Assembly: GCA_002333425.1 (NCBI GenBank) | Contig: DDBL01000046.1 | Span: forward strand, 1-56,538 | Source: Leptospiraceae bacterium UBA2033 | GTDB taxonomy: Bacteria; Spirochaetota; Leptospiria; Leptospirales; Leptospiraceae | Length of the DNA: 56,538 nucleotides | Direction: 5' to 3' | In this document: positions 26,295-35,154 of the stretch, in pieces | Position numbering within the stretch: the stretch's first letter is position 1 | Layout of the letters: each line of letters starts with the position of its first letter | Program-made: the position numbers and the translations under genes | The notes under the pieces: generated by a model | The model's database searches: none | What the model saw: only the letters and a program-made list of their open reading frames with translations | Told to the model about the DNA's origin: nothing

Positions 26295-26725
26295 TTGGAA
26301 GAGAGATATACTTCACAAGCAGATTTGAACTCCTTCAAACCTTCTTTCTCAGCAACCTGTGCATCGTCTACCAAACCTAAGTACTGGTAAATACTGATTA
26401 CCTTCTTGATGTTTGCCATTGCACTACAAGAATCACCAAGTTTGTGCTCTACAATGGATTCTAAAAATAATACAGTTGCATAACCCTGAGTTTTGTCCAA
26501 ACCGATAGCTTTACGAATGTGAAGAGATTTTTTGTAATTTTCAAGAGCCTTTGCATAGTCCCCTTTGATTTGGTGCGTACTACCCAGCGCACTGTAATTT
26601 CCTGCGATAGCCGGTAAGTCAGCCGGTCTGCTATTTTGTATGATTGTTTCTACGTGTGTCAATGCGCTGTCAGCAAATAATGCAGTGGAAAGGATAATCA
26701 GGAATAGGGTAATGCTTTTTTTCAT
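26291..26725 (-). CDS. Secreted TPR-repeat protein
   Basis: 144 residues from the ATG complementary to 26723-26725, preceded by AGAGG; the longer upstream frame has no ribosome site. Signal peptide MKKSITLFLIILSTALFADS. Two TPR units are visible (AGNYSALGSTHQIKGDYAKA, then ENYKKSLHIRKAIG), plus a degenerate third. Probably a periplasmic protein-protein adaptor. Confidence 0.75.
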   Translation of the reverse strand: MKKSITLFLIILSTALFADSALTHVETIIQNSRPADLPAIAGNYSALGSTHQIKGDYAKALENYKKSLHIRKAIGLDKTQGYATVLFLESIVEHKLGDSCSAMANIKKVISIYQYLGLVDDAQVAEKEGLKEFKSACEVYLSSN

Positions 26726-26840
26726 GGTAGAACCTCTTTTGAATTGTCTATCTATTACTTTGCAAAATCGGTACCAAGTTCTAATTAAAAGATTACCAAC
26801 TCGAAGTACAATGCTGTCAAGGTAGTGAAAAAATTTCAAG

Positions 26841-27016
26841 ATTACCACCGATGGACACCGAGAGCACCGAGAACAAAACGATATTAATTTGATTCAGTGT
26901 ATTCTTTTCCTATTCATAACAAACCTTGCTGAATCGTATTTATCATTACGCTGGATATCTAAAATAAAAACCATCGTATCTTTTATCGTTTTTTTATCGG
27001 TGTAATCGGTGGTAAT
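26841..27016. repeat. Inverted-repeat intergenic element, type A copy 2
   Basis: 176 bp. The left end ATTACCACCGATGGACACCG is mirrored at the right end as ATCGGTGTAATCGGTGGTAA. It shares its ends with the element at 7158-7350, but the interior is different. There is no coding capacity. It sits between the TPR gene and a secreted unknown. Confidence 0.65.
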
Positions 27017-27166
27017 TTTTAAGCAGTTCTCTTACCTTCAATGACATTGCCCTAGCTAGTGGTGAAGAAAATCTATCTGTGGAGAGTAAATTTCTCAAAA
27101 TTATTCTTTTATTTAATACCGAGAATAATAAAAGTTGGAGATAAATCCAGATTGGCAAAAACCATT

Positions 27167-27799
27167 ATGCTTAATTACTGCACAAAAATCTCAAACTTTA
27201 AGATATTTCGAATAACCATCTGTCTCTTTTTTATACTTAATCTCGCTTTTTCTTTAAGCATATTCCCTACTTCTAATTCAAAAATCAGAAAATATAAGAA
27301 AAATCTACACAGGGTAGAAGAATTTAAACGCAATATGTCTCAAAAGGAGAAAGATTATTACGAACCCAGAAAAAGGTTTATTGATAAACAATCTGTAAGA
27401 CCTTCCGATGACTTTTTTTATCAAATTGATATTATTTTACGTGGAACCACTTTTCGAGAAAAAAACAGAAAGAATCTACGTGAGATTCGTAAACTAGAAA
27501 AATTCCTACTCACTGCCGACGACTTTCAATTGCATAGATACTTTGGATCCAATGAAGAACTCTACCTAGGAATGAAAGCTGCAAACGCAATCCAAAGTAT
27601 AAAACAAGAAGCAAAACAAGACGAAGCTTGGAGACGAAAAAATGACCCCATCTTCGGTCATTACATCAAACACCAAGCCACCAAAGAAGAAAAACAATTC
27701 TACCAAAAAAACAAAGCCCTCTTCTTTAAAACAGAAACTGGTCACGAACTAGTTCAATTTCTAAAAATCCAAGCCCAAGAACAACGACCAGCAAATTGA
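27167..27799 (+). CDS. Exported basic protein, unknown function
   Basis: About 210 residues if started at the ATG at 27167; an upstream GTG (27059) has no better ribosome site. The N terminus is a hydrophobic signal or anchor (ITICLFFILNLAFSLS). The rest is a strongly charged, helical, Lys/Arg/Glu-rich chain. No domain is recognised. Codon use is ordinary. Confidence 0.45.
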   Translation: MLNYCTKISNFKIFRITICLFFILNLAFSLSIFPTSNSKIRKYKKNLHRVEEFKRNMSQKEKDYYEPRKRFIDKQSVRPSDDFFYQIDIILRGTTFREKNRKNLREIRKLEKFLLTADDFQLHRYFGSNEELYLGMKAANAIQSIKQEAKQDEAWRRKNDPIFGHYIKHQATKEEKQFYQKNKALFFKTETGHELVQFLKIQAQEQRPAN

Positions 27800-28019
27800 G
27801 TTAGTATACTTACAAAGATAATTTTTTAAAAAAGGAAATTCTTAAAAATAGATAGAAATTTAAAAGAGAATTTTTTTTATATACTCATACCAATTAAATC
27901 CATTTCTTTATTTTTCGAAAAAAGGTCATTCTAGTTCTAAAAAATAAAGCGCCCAAAATTGAGAATGAAAATTTACTTTTTGGCGATTGGTATACGATAA
28001 ATAGAGATAGGAGTAAATA

Positions 28020-29030
28020 ATGTTGAAATACACAATTCTAACTGTTGCACTAGTAGTATCCCACTTCGCCCTGTTCGCTACGGAATCCTTTGTATACCGT
28101 GAAGGTAGTAGTGATAAATTTTTTGTAGAACAAACTCGAAACATAAGTAACGGAAATCTACAAGAAAAAATTGCTGCGATCGAAATTTTAAAAAGGGCAA
28201 AAACAAAAAGAGCCTTACGTCCCATGATTCTTGCACTCAAAGGTGTAACAACCAATGCGGAACCAACCAAAAAACAAACCCAAGAAATTAGTAAGAATGA
28301 TAATTATACTCCGATTAATTTCGATATTTCTGATAACAACAGACCTGTAATCAAATACTTAGCTGCACAGACTCTAGCAGATATTGGTCATGAGTTAGGA
28401 ATTAAACCTCTAGCAGAAACGTATAAAGTTTTGGCAGAACAAGTAGCAAAAGATAAAGACCAAAGAGTCTATTACTCCGAAATGGAAAAAATGCCTCCTG
28501 TAGTAGCTGCTGGAGAAGTACTAAGATCTTTGGGATACCTTTTAGATCCACATGAAGACAAAGATGCTCTAGCTGTTATCGAAGGTGCATTAGCTCACGA
28601 ACATTATTACATTCGTGCATCTGCTGCTGAAGCACTGAAAAATTCAACGAAAGAATCAACGATTCCTGCTATTTTAGCTGCAGCAGACAAAGAAAAAGAT
28701 GATTATGCAAAAACAGTCATGTTAGGCTCTATTGTTGGAATTAAAAAAACTCACACAAAACAATTCTTTGCACTTCTAGATATGCTAAAGAATCCATCTC
28801 CTACTGTAAGAATTAAAACTTCAAGTATGCTTGGAGAATTAGGAATTGCCAATTCTGAAACTCATTTAAGACAAGCTATGATGATTGAAGAAAATTTACA
28901 CGTAAGAGATCAGTTAAGAAAAGATATTGGAATTATCACCGGATACCAAATCCCAAATGCTCCTTCTGCAAGTTACAATACATCTACAGACGAAAGAGAT
29001 AGAAACAAGAAAAGTGACGATTTAAAATAG
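28020..29030 (+). CDS. Secreted HEAT-repeat protein
   Basis: 336 residues, signal peptide to about ALFA (residue 20). Several HEAT units follow: LQEKIAAIEILKRAKTKRAL, RPVIKYLAAQTLADIGHELG, YYIRASAAEALKNSTK and PTVRIKTSSMLGELGIANS. Such proteins form curved scaffolds. AGGAG lies 8 bp before the ATG. A hairpin follows the stop codon. Confidence 0.75.
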   Translation: MLKYTILTVALVVSHFALFATESFVYREGSSDKFFVEQTRNISNGNLQEKIAAIEILKRAKTKRALRPMILALKGVTTNAEPTKKQTQEISKNDNYTPINFDISDNNRPVIKYLAAQTLADIGHELGIKPLAETYKVLAEQVAKDKDQRVYYSEMEKMPPVVAAGEVLRSLGYLLDPHEDKDALAVIEGALAHEHYYIRASAAEALKNSTKESTIPAILAAADKEKDDYAKTVMLGSIVGIKKTHTKQFFALLDMLKNPSPTVRIKTSSMLGELGIANSETHLRQAMMIEENLHVRDQLRKDIGIITGYQIPNAPSASYNTSTDERDRNKKSDDLK

Positions 29031-29039
29031 TAATTGATT

Positions 29040-29063
29040 ATCCCCGATTTCTTTTTCGGGGAT
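29040..29063. terminator. Terminator hairpin between HEAT gene and tRNA
   Basis: ATCCCCG (29040-29046) pairs with CGGGGAT (29057-29063) around a 10-base loop. It follows the HEAT gene on the plus strand and lies just beyond the 3' end of the tRNA gene on the minus strand, so it may serve both. The T-tract is weak either way. Confidence 0.5.
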
Positions 29064-29077
29064 GAAAGCTTGAATGA

Positions 29078-29151
29078 TGGGAAATACTGGATTTGAACCA
29101 GTGGCCTCTTCCATGTCAAGGAAGCGCTCTAGCCAACTGAGCTAATTCCCC
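29078..29151 (-). tRNA. tRNA-Val (anticodon GAC)
   Basis: Read on the minus strand: acceptor GGGGAAT pairs with ATTTCCC, D arm AGCTCAGTTGGCTAGAGC, anticodon arm CTTCC-TTGACAT-GGAAG with anticodon GAC, and T arm CTGGTTCAAATCCAG. The discriminator base is A, and CCA is not encoded. All four stems fold normally. Confidence 0.95.
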
Positions 29152-29208
29152 ATCAATGATTTTTTTATCTTTTTTAGAGTGCGATTTTTTACAATCAAAA
29201 ATCTACTA

Positions 29209-29952
29209 TTAGATTCCAACTACCTTATCGGTCAAAATAGAATCACCAAATTCTTTCCTAAATTCGTCTTTGAGTTCTTCCACTTTTTTCTTTTTGCCCG
29301 TGTTACGGTATGCTTGAACCATATGAGCAAAAATAAAGTCCGCGTACGTCGATTCATAATTGTTCTTTAAATAATTCCTAGACTCAACAATCACTTGGAA
29401 ATCATTTTTGAGTTGGGTGATTCTTAGAAGCTTCAGTTTATCCATCATCTTTTTACTTGGCTTTTCTTTTAGAGCAGTGTCGATTACAGAAAGAGACAAA
29501 GTAGATTTGCCTGCTTTGTAAAGAAGGCAAGAATAGACATATAAACCTTTTATATACTTTCTTTTCTTTGATTTTGCTTCTTGGCGATAGATGTCACCCC
29601 ATTTGGCTCCTATTTCATATTCTTCAGAAAGAAGTGCTTTCTCCATTAGAATATAAGTGAGGTTATGAAATCGAAAATTTACTTCTTCGGTATTTTTGTA
29701 AATCGTATCTAGAACTGTATCCAGTTTTTGAACATCTGACTCTGAGTGAAAGTAAAACTTAATCACCTTGTCATCTTGGTCTAACTCGGGCAATTTCTGA
29801 ATATACTCACTTGCAATTTTACTGATTTCTTTGTAATTTTTTCGTTTATAGTGCTCTGTAATTTTACTAAGAGTGGACTCTTCATCAGACGAGGGAAATA
29901 AGGGATAAAACAGAATTGCCGAACTTAATAAAAAAACAAAGATTAATTTCAT
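29209..29952 (-). CDS. Secreted helical-repeat (TPR-like) protein
   Basis: 247 residues with a signal peptide (to about PLFPSS). The mature chain is made of paired helices with TPR-like spacing (ISKIASEYIQKL, EIGAKWGDIYRQEAK, YSCLLYKAGKSTLSLSVID, HMVQAYRNTGKKKK). Probably a periplasmic scaffold. It follows the zinc-ribbon gene by 46 bp on the same strand. Confidence 0.6.
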   Translation of the reverse strand: MKLIFVFLLSSAILFYPLFPSSDEESTLSKITEHYKRKNYKEISKIASEYIQKLPELDQDDKVIKFYFHSESDVQKLDTVLDTIYKNTEEVNFRFHNLTYILMEKALLSEEYEIGAKWGDIYRQEAKSKKRKYIKGLYVYSCLLYKAGKSTLSLSVIDTALKEKPSKKMMDKLKLLRITQLKNDFQVIVESRNYLKNNYESTYADFIFAHMVQAYRNTGKKKKVEELKDEFRKEFGDSILTDKVVGI

Positions 29953-29998
29953 TTTACCCCCTTATTTAAGTTTCTAGAAAGCTAATTAATTCAGATTT

Positions 29999-30193
29999 TT
30001 AAATTTCTGCCACATTAGAAGAGCCACACATAGGACAAATTAACTCTTCTTCCTGTGCTTCTTCTTCGTCCTCTACTTCCAAAGAAATTTTCCAGCGATA
30101 ATCACAGTCATCACAAGCCATTGTAACAGTAGTGTCATCATACTCTTCGTCTTCTGCATCATATTCATCGTCAAATTCGTCTTCGTATAACAT
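29999..30193 (-). CDS. Small acidic zinc-ribbon protein
   Basis: 64 residues. The N terminus is a run of Asp/Glu/Tyr. Two cysteine pairs follow, CDDC (~27) and CPMC (~53), spaced like a rubredoxin-type zinc ribbon, with a highly acidic link between. It may bind nucleic-acid-binding proteins or metal. The family is not recognised. Confidence 0.6.
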   Translation of the reverse strand: MLYEDEFDDEYDAEDEEYDDTTVTMACDDCDYRWKISLEVEDEEEAQEEELICPMCGSSNVAEI

Positions 30194-30343
30194 ATTTCTC
30201 TTCCATTTAAACTAAGTTTTTAAACTGATTTTAAAAACAGCTTTCTTAGTCAATCATTTTTTAATGTTCTTTTTGAATGTGATCTATATTTCTCATTGAC
30301 ATTGTTATATATTTCGATAGATAAAGGGTATTGGTAAAATGAA

Positions 30344-30796
30344 TTGAAACTGCTGAGTATTTACTTGGATGCCTGCTGTATTAATCGACCCTTTGATAAC
30401 CAAAGAGATGGAAGGGTTAGATTAGAATCTGAATCTTTCTTGATTTTGTTAGAAGAAATAGAAAAAGGGAATTTGCACTGGCTTAGTAGTGTAGTATTAG
30501 ATTTTGAAATTGAACAAATTCCCGATAGAATAAAACAAAAGAAAACAAAGAATTATTTGCTTTCTGTAAATAAGAAAATTAGCGTGAATCTTGAGATTAA
30601 GAATAGAGCCGTTGAATTACAATCTTTAGGATTTAAAACTTTTGATGCTCTTCATATAAGTTGTGCTGAATATGGAAAGTCGGATGTATTCTTGACCACT
30701 GATGATAAACTTCTAAAATTAGCCATCAAGAGTCAAGAGACTTTAAAAGTGAAAGTATTTAATATTACTAGTTGGACACAGGAGTATCTTAAATGA
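30344..30796 (+). CDS. PIN-domain protein
   Basis: 150 residues. IYLDACCINRPFDNQRDGR at the start, VLDFEIEQIP in the middle and TFDALHISCAEY with TTDDKLL near the end form a PIN nuclease active site. Relatives occur in cyanobacteria and spirochaetes beside small partner genes. The frame has a TTG start, since the preceding in-frame codons include a stop and the nearby ATG is out of frame. It overlaps the downstream gene by 4 bases, so toxin precedes partner here. Confidence 0.7.
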   Translation: MKLLSIYLDACCINRPFDNQRDGRVRLESESFLILLEEIEKGNLHWLSSVVLDFEIEQIPDRIKQKKTKNYLLSVNKKISVNLEIKNRAVELQSLGFKTFDALHISCAEYGKSDVFLTTDDKLLKLAIKSQETLKVKVFNITSWTQEYLK

Positions 30797-31008
30797 AAAC
30801 CAAGAAAAAAACAAATCTAGAAATTTTGCTATATGGATATGAACTTCTATACAAAAATCTCGGTCCAGTGGATTACACTCGGTTTCTCCAACAATTAGAA
30901 ACGGGCAATGGTGATTACACCAAACAAAGAGATCAGTGGCTAGGAAAACATTCTATAGATTCTATTTATTCTGTGTTATCCTCACAGAAGAAGAGGAAAG
31001 TTGCTTAG
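30793..31008 (+). CDS. Small basic partner of PIN protein, possible antitoxin
   Basis: 71 residues, basic at both ends (MKTKKKTN ... KKRKVA). A central FLQQLETGNGDYTKQRDQWL block is helical. The ATG overlaps the PIN stop by 4 bases. No DNA-binding motif is evident. The antitoxin role is inferred from the coupling alone, and the order is reversed compared with most VapBC pairs. Confidence 0.5.
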   Translation: MKTKKKTNLEILLYGYELLYKNLGPVDYTRFLQQLETGNGDYTKQRDQWLGKHSIDSIYSVLSSQKKRKVA

Positions 31009-31142
31009 GTTTAATTGTATCCTTACGCAAAATTTATATTGTTTTTTTGGCTAAAAAATTTAAAATAAAGCAATACGATTTTTTTTGATCTAGTGAGTGA
31101 AAAAATTTTGGGTTGATAAACTTCTTACGCCTAAGACTTAAT

Positions 31143-31361
31143 ATGAAACTTTTTATAACCATTACCTTATTACTATTCCATTTTTTAAACTGTGCATTTG
31201 AGAATACAAAAGAAACACCGGAACCTTCCAAACCAGAAACTACTCGGGATGAATCCGAGATTAAAAAAAATGGATTTAATGAAACTGTAATTCTAAAAAA
31301 TGGAACGGTCTTGAATGGCGTAAAGTCAACTCCCACAAAGGAATCCCAAAAATCATTTTAA
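31143..31361 (+). CDS. Very small lipoprotein
   Basis: 72 residues from the ATG at 31143. The signal MKLFITITLLLFHFLNC ends in the lipobox FLNC. The remainder is Pro/Thr/Glu/Lys-rich and ends VILKNGTVLNGVKSTPTKES, a short strand motif also seen at the N terminus of other leptospiral lipoproteins. Function is unknown. Confidence 0.5.
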   Translation: MKLFITITLLLFHFLNCAFENTKETPEPSKPETTRDESEIKKNGFNETVILKNGTVLNGVKSTPTKESQKSF

Positions 31362-31414
31362 TCATGGTAACAAATAATGGAAAAGTATTTTAGAATTATG
31401 TCGATAAAATATTT

Positions 31415-32218
31415 ATGAATAAATCTGTTGAAGTCGCTCTTTTCAATCTTAAAAAAGACCTTGGCATTTATGTTAAGGACTATTGTTTTACTGGGTTAAA
31501 GGGAGGTACAGAGACAGAAGACATGGACTATGACGAACTCAAACTTCTTTCGCTTTTAGGAAGAGATTTAGTTCCTGTGGTAGTCAAAATTGGCGGACCG
31601 GAGGCAAGAACGGACATTCGATTTTGCAGAGGAAATGGAATAGATGGAATTTCCGCTCCGATGATTGAATCCCAATACGCACTAAAGAATTTTATCGCAA
31701 CTCTCAAAAACCTAATTCCGCCCGTTCAATATGATAAACTCATTAAGTCGATGAATCTAGAGACAATCACGGGTTATAGAAATATTCTAGAAATCGCCGA
31801 CTCAAAGGCATTTGAAGAGTTAGACAATGTAACAGCCGCAAGATCCGATCTTTCGTCCTCTATGGATATGAGTCCTGATGATCCAGAGGTAATGAGAGTT
31901 ACAACACAAATCATTAAGATCGCAAAAGAAAGAGGGAAAAGAACCTCCGTTGGCGGAACCATTACGAAAGCAAATTTTTTCATGATTGCAGAAACTGCCA
32001 AACCAGACCAGATCAACTCTCGTCACGTAGCAGTAAATGTAAAAGACGTTTTGGATAAAAAAGTGGACGATGTGGCTGAAGTAATGCTTTCTTTTGAAAT
32101 GGATTTGTTCGATGTGTTAGGTCAACTCAAACCAGAGAGAGCTTATTATTACAACAACCGCATCGAACTCAATCGCGAGCGCATCGGCAAACGAAAAGTA
32201 CTCTATTCTATTCGATAA
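31415..32218 (+). CDS. HpcH/HpaI aldolase / citrate lyase beta-like protein
   Basis: 267 residues, cytoplasmic. VVVKIGGPEARTDIRFCRG (~55-75) and GIDGISAPMIES fit the metal-binding face of the TIM-barrel family, as does VTAARSDLSSSM (~145). The early region lacks the usual RSxLxVPG start, so it is a diverged member. The product could be a C-C lyase or a non-enzymatic homologue. It stands alone upstream of the TetR gene. Confidence 0.6.
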   Translation: MNKSVEVALFNLKKDLGIYVKDYCFTGLKGGTETEDMDYDELKLLSLLGRDLVPVVVKIGGPEARTDIRFCRGNGIDGISAPMIESQYALKNFIATLKNLIPPVQYDKLIKSMNLETITGYRNILEIADSKAFEELDNVTAARSDLSSSMDMSPDDPEVMRVTTQIIKIAKERGKRTSVGGTITKANFFMIAETAKPDQINSRHVAVNVKDVLDKKVDDVAEVMLSFEMDLFDVLGQLKPERAYYYNNRIELNRERIGKRKVLYSIR

Positions 32219-32230
32219 CAACATTTTTAT

Positions 32231-32247
32231 TGACCGAACAGTCGTTA
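32231..32247. promoter_or_regulatory. Candidate TetR operator
   Basis: TGACCGAACAGTCGTTA lies 45 bp before the tetR start. It has the imperfect GAC-N6-GTC symmetry and the ACCGAAC core common to operators of TetR regulators of fatty-acid and hydrocarbon genes. Assignment is by similarity and position. Confidence 0.45.
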
Positions 32248-32291
32248 TATAATAAATCTGATATTAACAAACTTCAGATTAAGGGAATTTT

Positions 32292-32870
32292 ATGCCCAAA
32301 ATTGTAAACCATACAGAATATAGAGAAGAACTTCTAGAGAAATGCTTTGAGCTATTTGCACGTTCTGGATTTCAGAGCGTAACCATGAGAGAAATTGGAA
32401 AAAAACTCGGTATTTCGACTGGAACTCTCTACCATTACTTTCCAAGCAAAGAAGAAATCTTTCGGCAAATGCTTTTCCAACTCAGTAAAAAACAAGTGTT
32501 GATTCTGGCAGAACGTTTTGGACGCACAAAATCCTACGAAGAAAAAATTCAATACTTACTGCAGTACATTGAAACCAATGAAACTTTTTTTCAGAATGTA
32601 CTTTTTCTTATCATTGACTACTACAGACAAAATGGATTAAAAGACCCAGAAAATTTTATACGAGATATAGAACGATACTACCGTAAATCGCTAGGTGATT
32701 TAATCGGACTTGGAGATTCTCCGGCTGTTGGTGCTTTATTTACTTTTTGTTTGGGTTTAGTTGTCCAAAGTATGATTACAAGCGAAGGAAAAGAACGAGA
32801 AGAAATTTTATTAATAATCAAACAAATGTTAGATACATTCATTCGTTTAATTTCAAACAAAGTAATCTAA
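32292..32870 (+). CDS. TetR-family transcriptional regulator
   Basis: 192 residues. The N-terminal helix-turn-helix is canonical: LLEKCFELFARSGFQSVTMR, EIGKKLGISTGTLYHYFPSK (~12-50). The C-terminal ligand domain is diverged. It is followed after 18 bp by a diiron-protein gene on the same strand, and a symmetrical site lies just upstream. It probably represses its own two-gene unit. Confidence 0.9.
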   Translation: MPKIVNHTEYREELLEKCFELFARSGFQSVTMREIGKKLGISTGTLYHYFPSKEEIFRQMLFQLSKKQVLILAERFGRTKSYEEKIQYLLQYIETNETFFQNVLFLIIDYYRQNGLKDPENFIRDIERYYRKSLGDLIGLGDSPAVGALFTFCLGLVVQSMITSEGKEREEILLIIKQMLDTFIRLISNKVI

Positions 32871-32888
32871 AAATTTGAGAGGTATATA

Positions 32889-33995
32889 ATGAGTATCCTT
32901 TTAGAAATTACAGAAATGATAAGTAGAAATGCAAAAGTTGCATTGGATTTATTTCCATCTGCGTATTCAGGATATTTAATGCAAGAAGGCAAACAGCCCG
33001 TAATCGACATTAAATCCCAACACGCAATTCATTACGATTGGACATATAAACATTTTGGAAATCCAGAATTTCAAAAACTTTACGTAAAAGCAAAAAAAGG
33101 TCAATGGGATGCAGACTACCTAGCTTGGGATACAAGTGTAGATCCGTCTAATTTCGATTTGCCCATCTTCCCAGAAAAACTACAACCAATGTACGGAACC
33201 GATATGTACAGAAAAGTTGATAGGAAAAAACAAGGTGAAATGCTTCACTCTACTATATCATGGCTTTTGTCTCAATTCCTCCACGGAGAACAAGGAGCGT
33301 TATACGCCGCAGCTATGACCGTAGAAGCAACTCCTTGGATGGGAGCAAAATACTATGGCTCAACACAAGTTATGGATGAAGCTCGCCACGTAGAAGTTTT
33401 TCACAAATACATTGACACAAAGCTAAATAAACTTTATCATATCAATGACAACCTATTCGTTGTTATCCACGCCCTCACAAGCACAGGTGACTGGGACTTA
33501 AAATTTCTTGGAATGCAAATTATGATTGAAGGTCTTGCCCTTGGTGCATTTGGAATGATTTATAAATTCACCAAAGAACCACTTCTTCGTGAACTTCTCA
33601 AACAAGTTATCTCAGACGAATCCCGTCATGTTCATTATGGAGTAGAAGCTCTCAGAGATTACTACACCAAAGAATGTTCCGAGAGTGTACGGAGGGACAG
33701 AGAAGATTGGGCGTATGAAGTGAGCATAATGCTTCGTAACCGCTTCTTGTTCACCGAGTTTCACGAAGAGTATTTTGCCCATGCTATTTCTAGAGACAAT
33801 TGGATTAAGATGGTAGTCGAATCGGAGATCATGTCTGAGTTTCGTATTTCGCTATTCTCTCGTTTGATTCCCAACTTAAAAGCAATTGGTCTTTTAAGCG
33901 ATAGAATCAAACCTAAATACGAATCCCTTGGTCTTCTGCGTTACCAAGACGGTAAGGCGGCGGATACAATTTCTCTGGCAGAGTTGTTGATGTAA
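32889..33995 (+). CDS. Ferritin-like diiron oxygenase
   Basis: 368 residues. The four-helix diiron ligands are visible: Glu in FLHGEQGAL (~132), DEARHVEVFH (ExxH, ~165), Glu in MIEGLALGAFG (~215) and DESRHVHYG (ExxH, ~255). This arrangement is that of R2-like, AurF-like or ferritin-like oxygenases acting on fatty or aromatic substrates. It is controlled, by position, with the TetR gene. No dedicated reductase is nearby. Confidence 0.8.
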   Translation: MSILLEITEMISRNAKVALDLFPSAYSGYLMQEGKQPVIDIKSQHAIHYDWTYKHFGNPEFQKLYVKAKKGQWDADYLAWDTSVDPSNFDLPIFPEKLQPMYGTDMYRKVDRKKQGEMLHSTISWLLSQFLHGEQGALYAAAMTVEATPWMGAKYYGSTQVMDEARHVEVFHKYIDTKLNKLYHINDNLFVVIHALTSTGDWDLKFLGMQIMIEGLALGAFGMIYKFTKEPLLRELLKQVISDESRHVHYGVEALRDYYTKECSESVRRDREDWAYEVSIMLRNRFLFTEFHEEYFAHAISRDNWIKMVVESEIMSEFRISLFSRLIPNLKAIGLLSDRIKPKYESLGLLRYQDGKAADTISLAELLM

Positions 33996-34012
33996 AATCA
34001 ATCAATACAAAA

Positions 34013-34033
34013 AGACAGGTCTCAGACCTGTCT
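34013..34033. repeat. Near-perfect palindrome (REP-like or terminator)
   Basis: AGACAGGTCT then C then AGACCTGTCT, with AAAAAG before it and CTCTACGG after. On the minus strand the stem is followed by TTTTTG, as in an intrinsic terminator. Palindromes of the form GTAGAGACAGGTCT are dispersed in many genomes, so this may be a REP-like repeat that also terminates transcription after the diiron gene. Confidence 0.5.
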
Positions 34034-34094
34034 CTACGGTTTTCATTGTAAATTTCTTACTCGACATCTCTTCTAATTATAAAAATCTTTCCTT

Positions 34095-34649
34095 ATGAAT
34101 AAAAAAGAGCAATTACATCATTTCATTAAAACCTATGCCTATAGATATTCAGAACAAGAATTCACTCTTGCGTCGGGGAAAAAATCGCATCATTACTTTA
34201 ATTGTAAAGAAATCATCTTAGTTCCTGATAGACTATCCCTATTCGCTGACTATGTGGTTAATGAACATATTCCTCAAGTTATTGGCTCCTTGCCAGAAGC
34301 AGTTGGTGGTCTCACTCTTGGTGCTGATCCAATTAGTTACTCACTAAGCCTTGAATATTTCAAACAGGATAAGATTGTTTATCCGCTCATCGTTCGCAAA
34401 GAAACAAAAGATCATGGTACCAAAAAAGAAATCGAAGGGCAAATTGACAAAGTAAAATCCTGCTTAGTTGTAGACGATGTTATTACAACAGGAGGCTCTA
34501 CCATAAAAGCAGTAGAAGCACTCAGACGTGCGGGAATCAAAGTAGAATCTGGAATTTGTATCTTAGATAGAGAAGAAGGCGGCAAAGAGGCGTTACTCGC
34601 TGCTGGAATTCAGATGTATCCCGTTTTTAAAAAAGCAGACTTTATTTAG
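34095..34649 (+). CDS. pyrE: Orotate phosphoribosyltransferase
   Basis: 184 residues. The OPRT signature is clear: FTLASGKKSHHYFNCKEI (~23-40), the PRPP loop CLVVDDVITTGGSTIKAVE (~128-146) and PLIVRKETKDHGTKK (flexible loop, ~97-111). It catalyses orotate + PRPP to OMP in pyrimidine synthesis. Its last 8 bases overlap the convergent unknown gene. Confidence 0.93.
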   Translation: MNKKEQLHHFIKTYAYRYSEQEFTLASGKKSHHYFNCKEIILVPDRLSLFADYVVNEHIPQVIGSLPEAVGGLTLGADPISYSLSLEYFKQDKIVYPLIVRKETKDHGTKKEIEGQIDKVKSCLVVDDVITTGGSTIKAVEALRRAGIKVESGICILDREEGGKEALLAAGIQMYPVFKKADFI

Positions 34650-34935
34650 TCTGCCATCTTTTTACGTTTTGTCCACCATGAATGTAGGAACCATTGTGTT
34701 TGATATGATGGTTCTTCGTTTTACTGTAGAAAAACTTTTCTGAATAGTTTTTAAATTCTTTAAACTGAGAAAGGTTAAAAATCATCCCCGTTGTAAAATC
34801 TTGAACCTGGTCAGCATTAAGCCCGGGCACTTCAAAAGCCACAACTAACTCTTCCCCATTCTTTAGAACACCAATCACCTTGTTGTTCCCATTAAAATTT
34901 GAAATCTTTGTCTCGAAATAATCTCTTATATCCAT
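34642..34935 (-). CDS. Small protein, unknown function
   Basis: 97 residues, no signal peptide. The N-terminal half is a strand-rich VIGVLKNGEELVVAFEVPG. The C-terminal tail is basic and His/Gly-rich. No family is recognised. Its 3' end overlaps pyrE by 8 bases in convergent orientation. Confidence 0.45.
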   Translation of the reverse strand: MDIRDYFETKISNFNGNNKVIGVLKNGEELVVAFEVPGLNADQVQDFTTGMIFNLSQFKEFKNYSEKFFYSKTKNHHIKHNGSYIHGGQNVKRWQTK

Positions 34936-35154
34936 GACTGTAACTTAGAGTCTAAGTCCTATCTGTCAATCAAAAATGCAGGAAGAGTAAGTAAAGATAC
35001 AAATGTTTTTGTACGCTCAGAAAAGAATACTGTCGAAAAACTTACGTTTGGTTTTTAAAATTAAATTCACTTTTTCTAGGTAAATCACGAAAAAAATCTA
35101 AAAAATAGCGCACACTTTTCTCCTTTTTCGACCTAACTCAATTAAGAGGTAGTT

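Noticed and set aside
27926..28270. Minus-strand frame over the start of the HEAT gene
   Set aside because: Antisense shadow of a gene with good start and signal peptide.
31774..32026. Minus-strand frames in the aldolase gene
   Set aside because: Antisense shadows without features.
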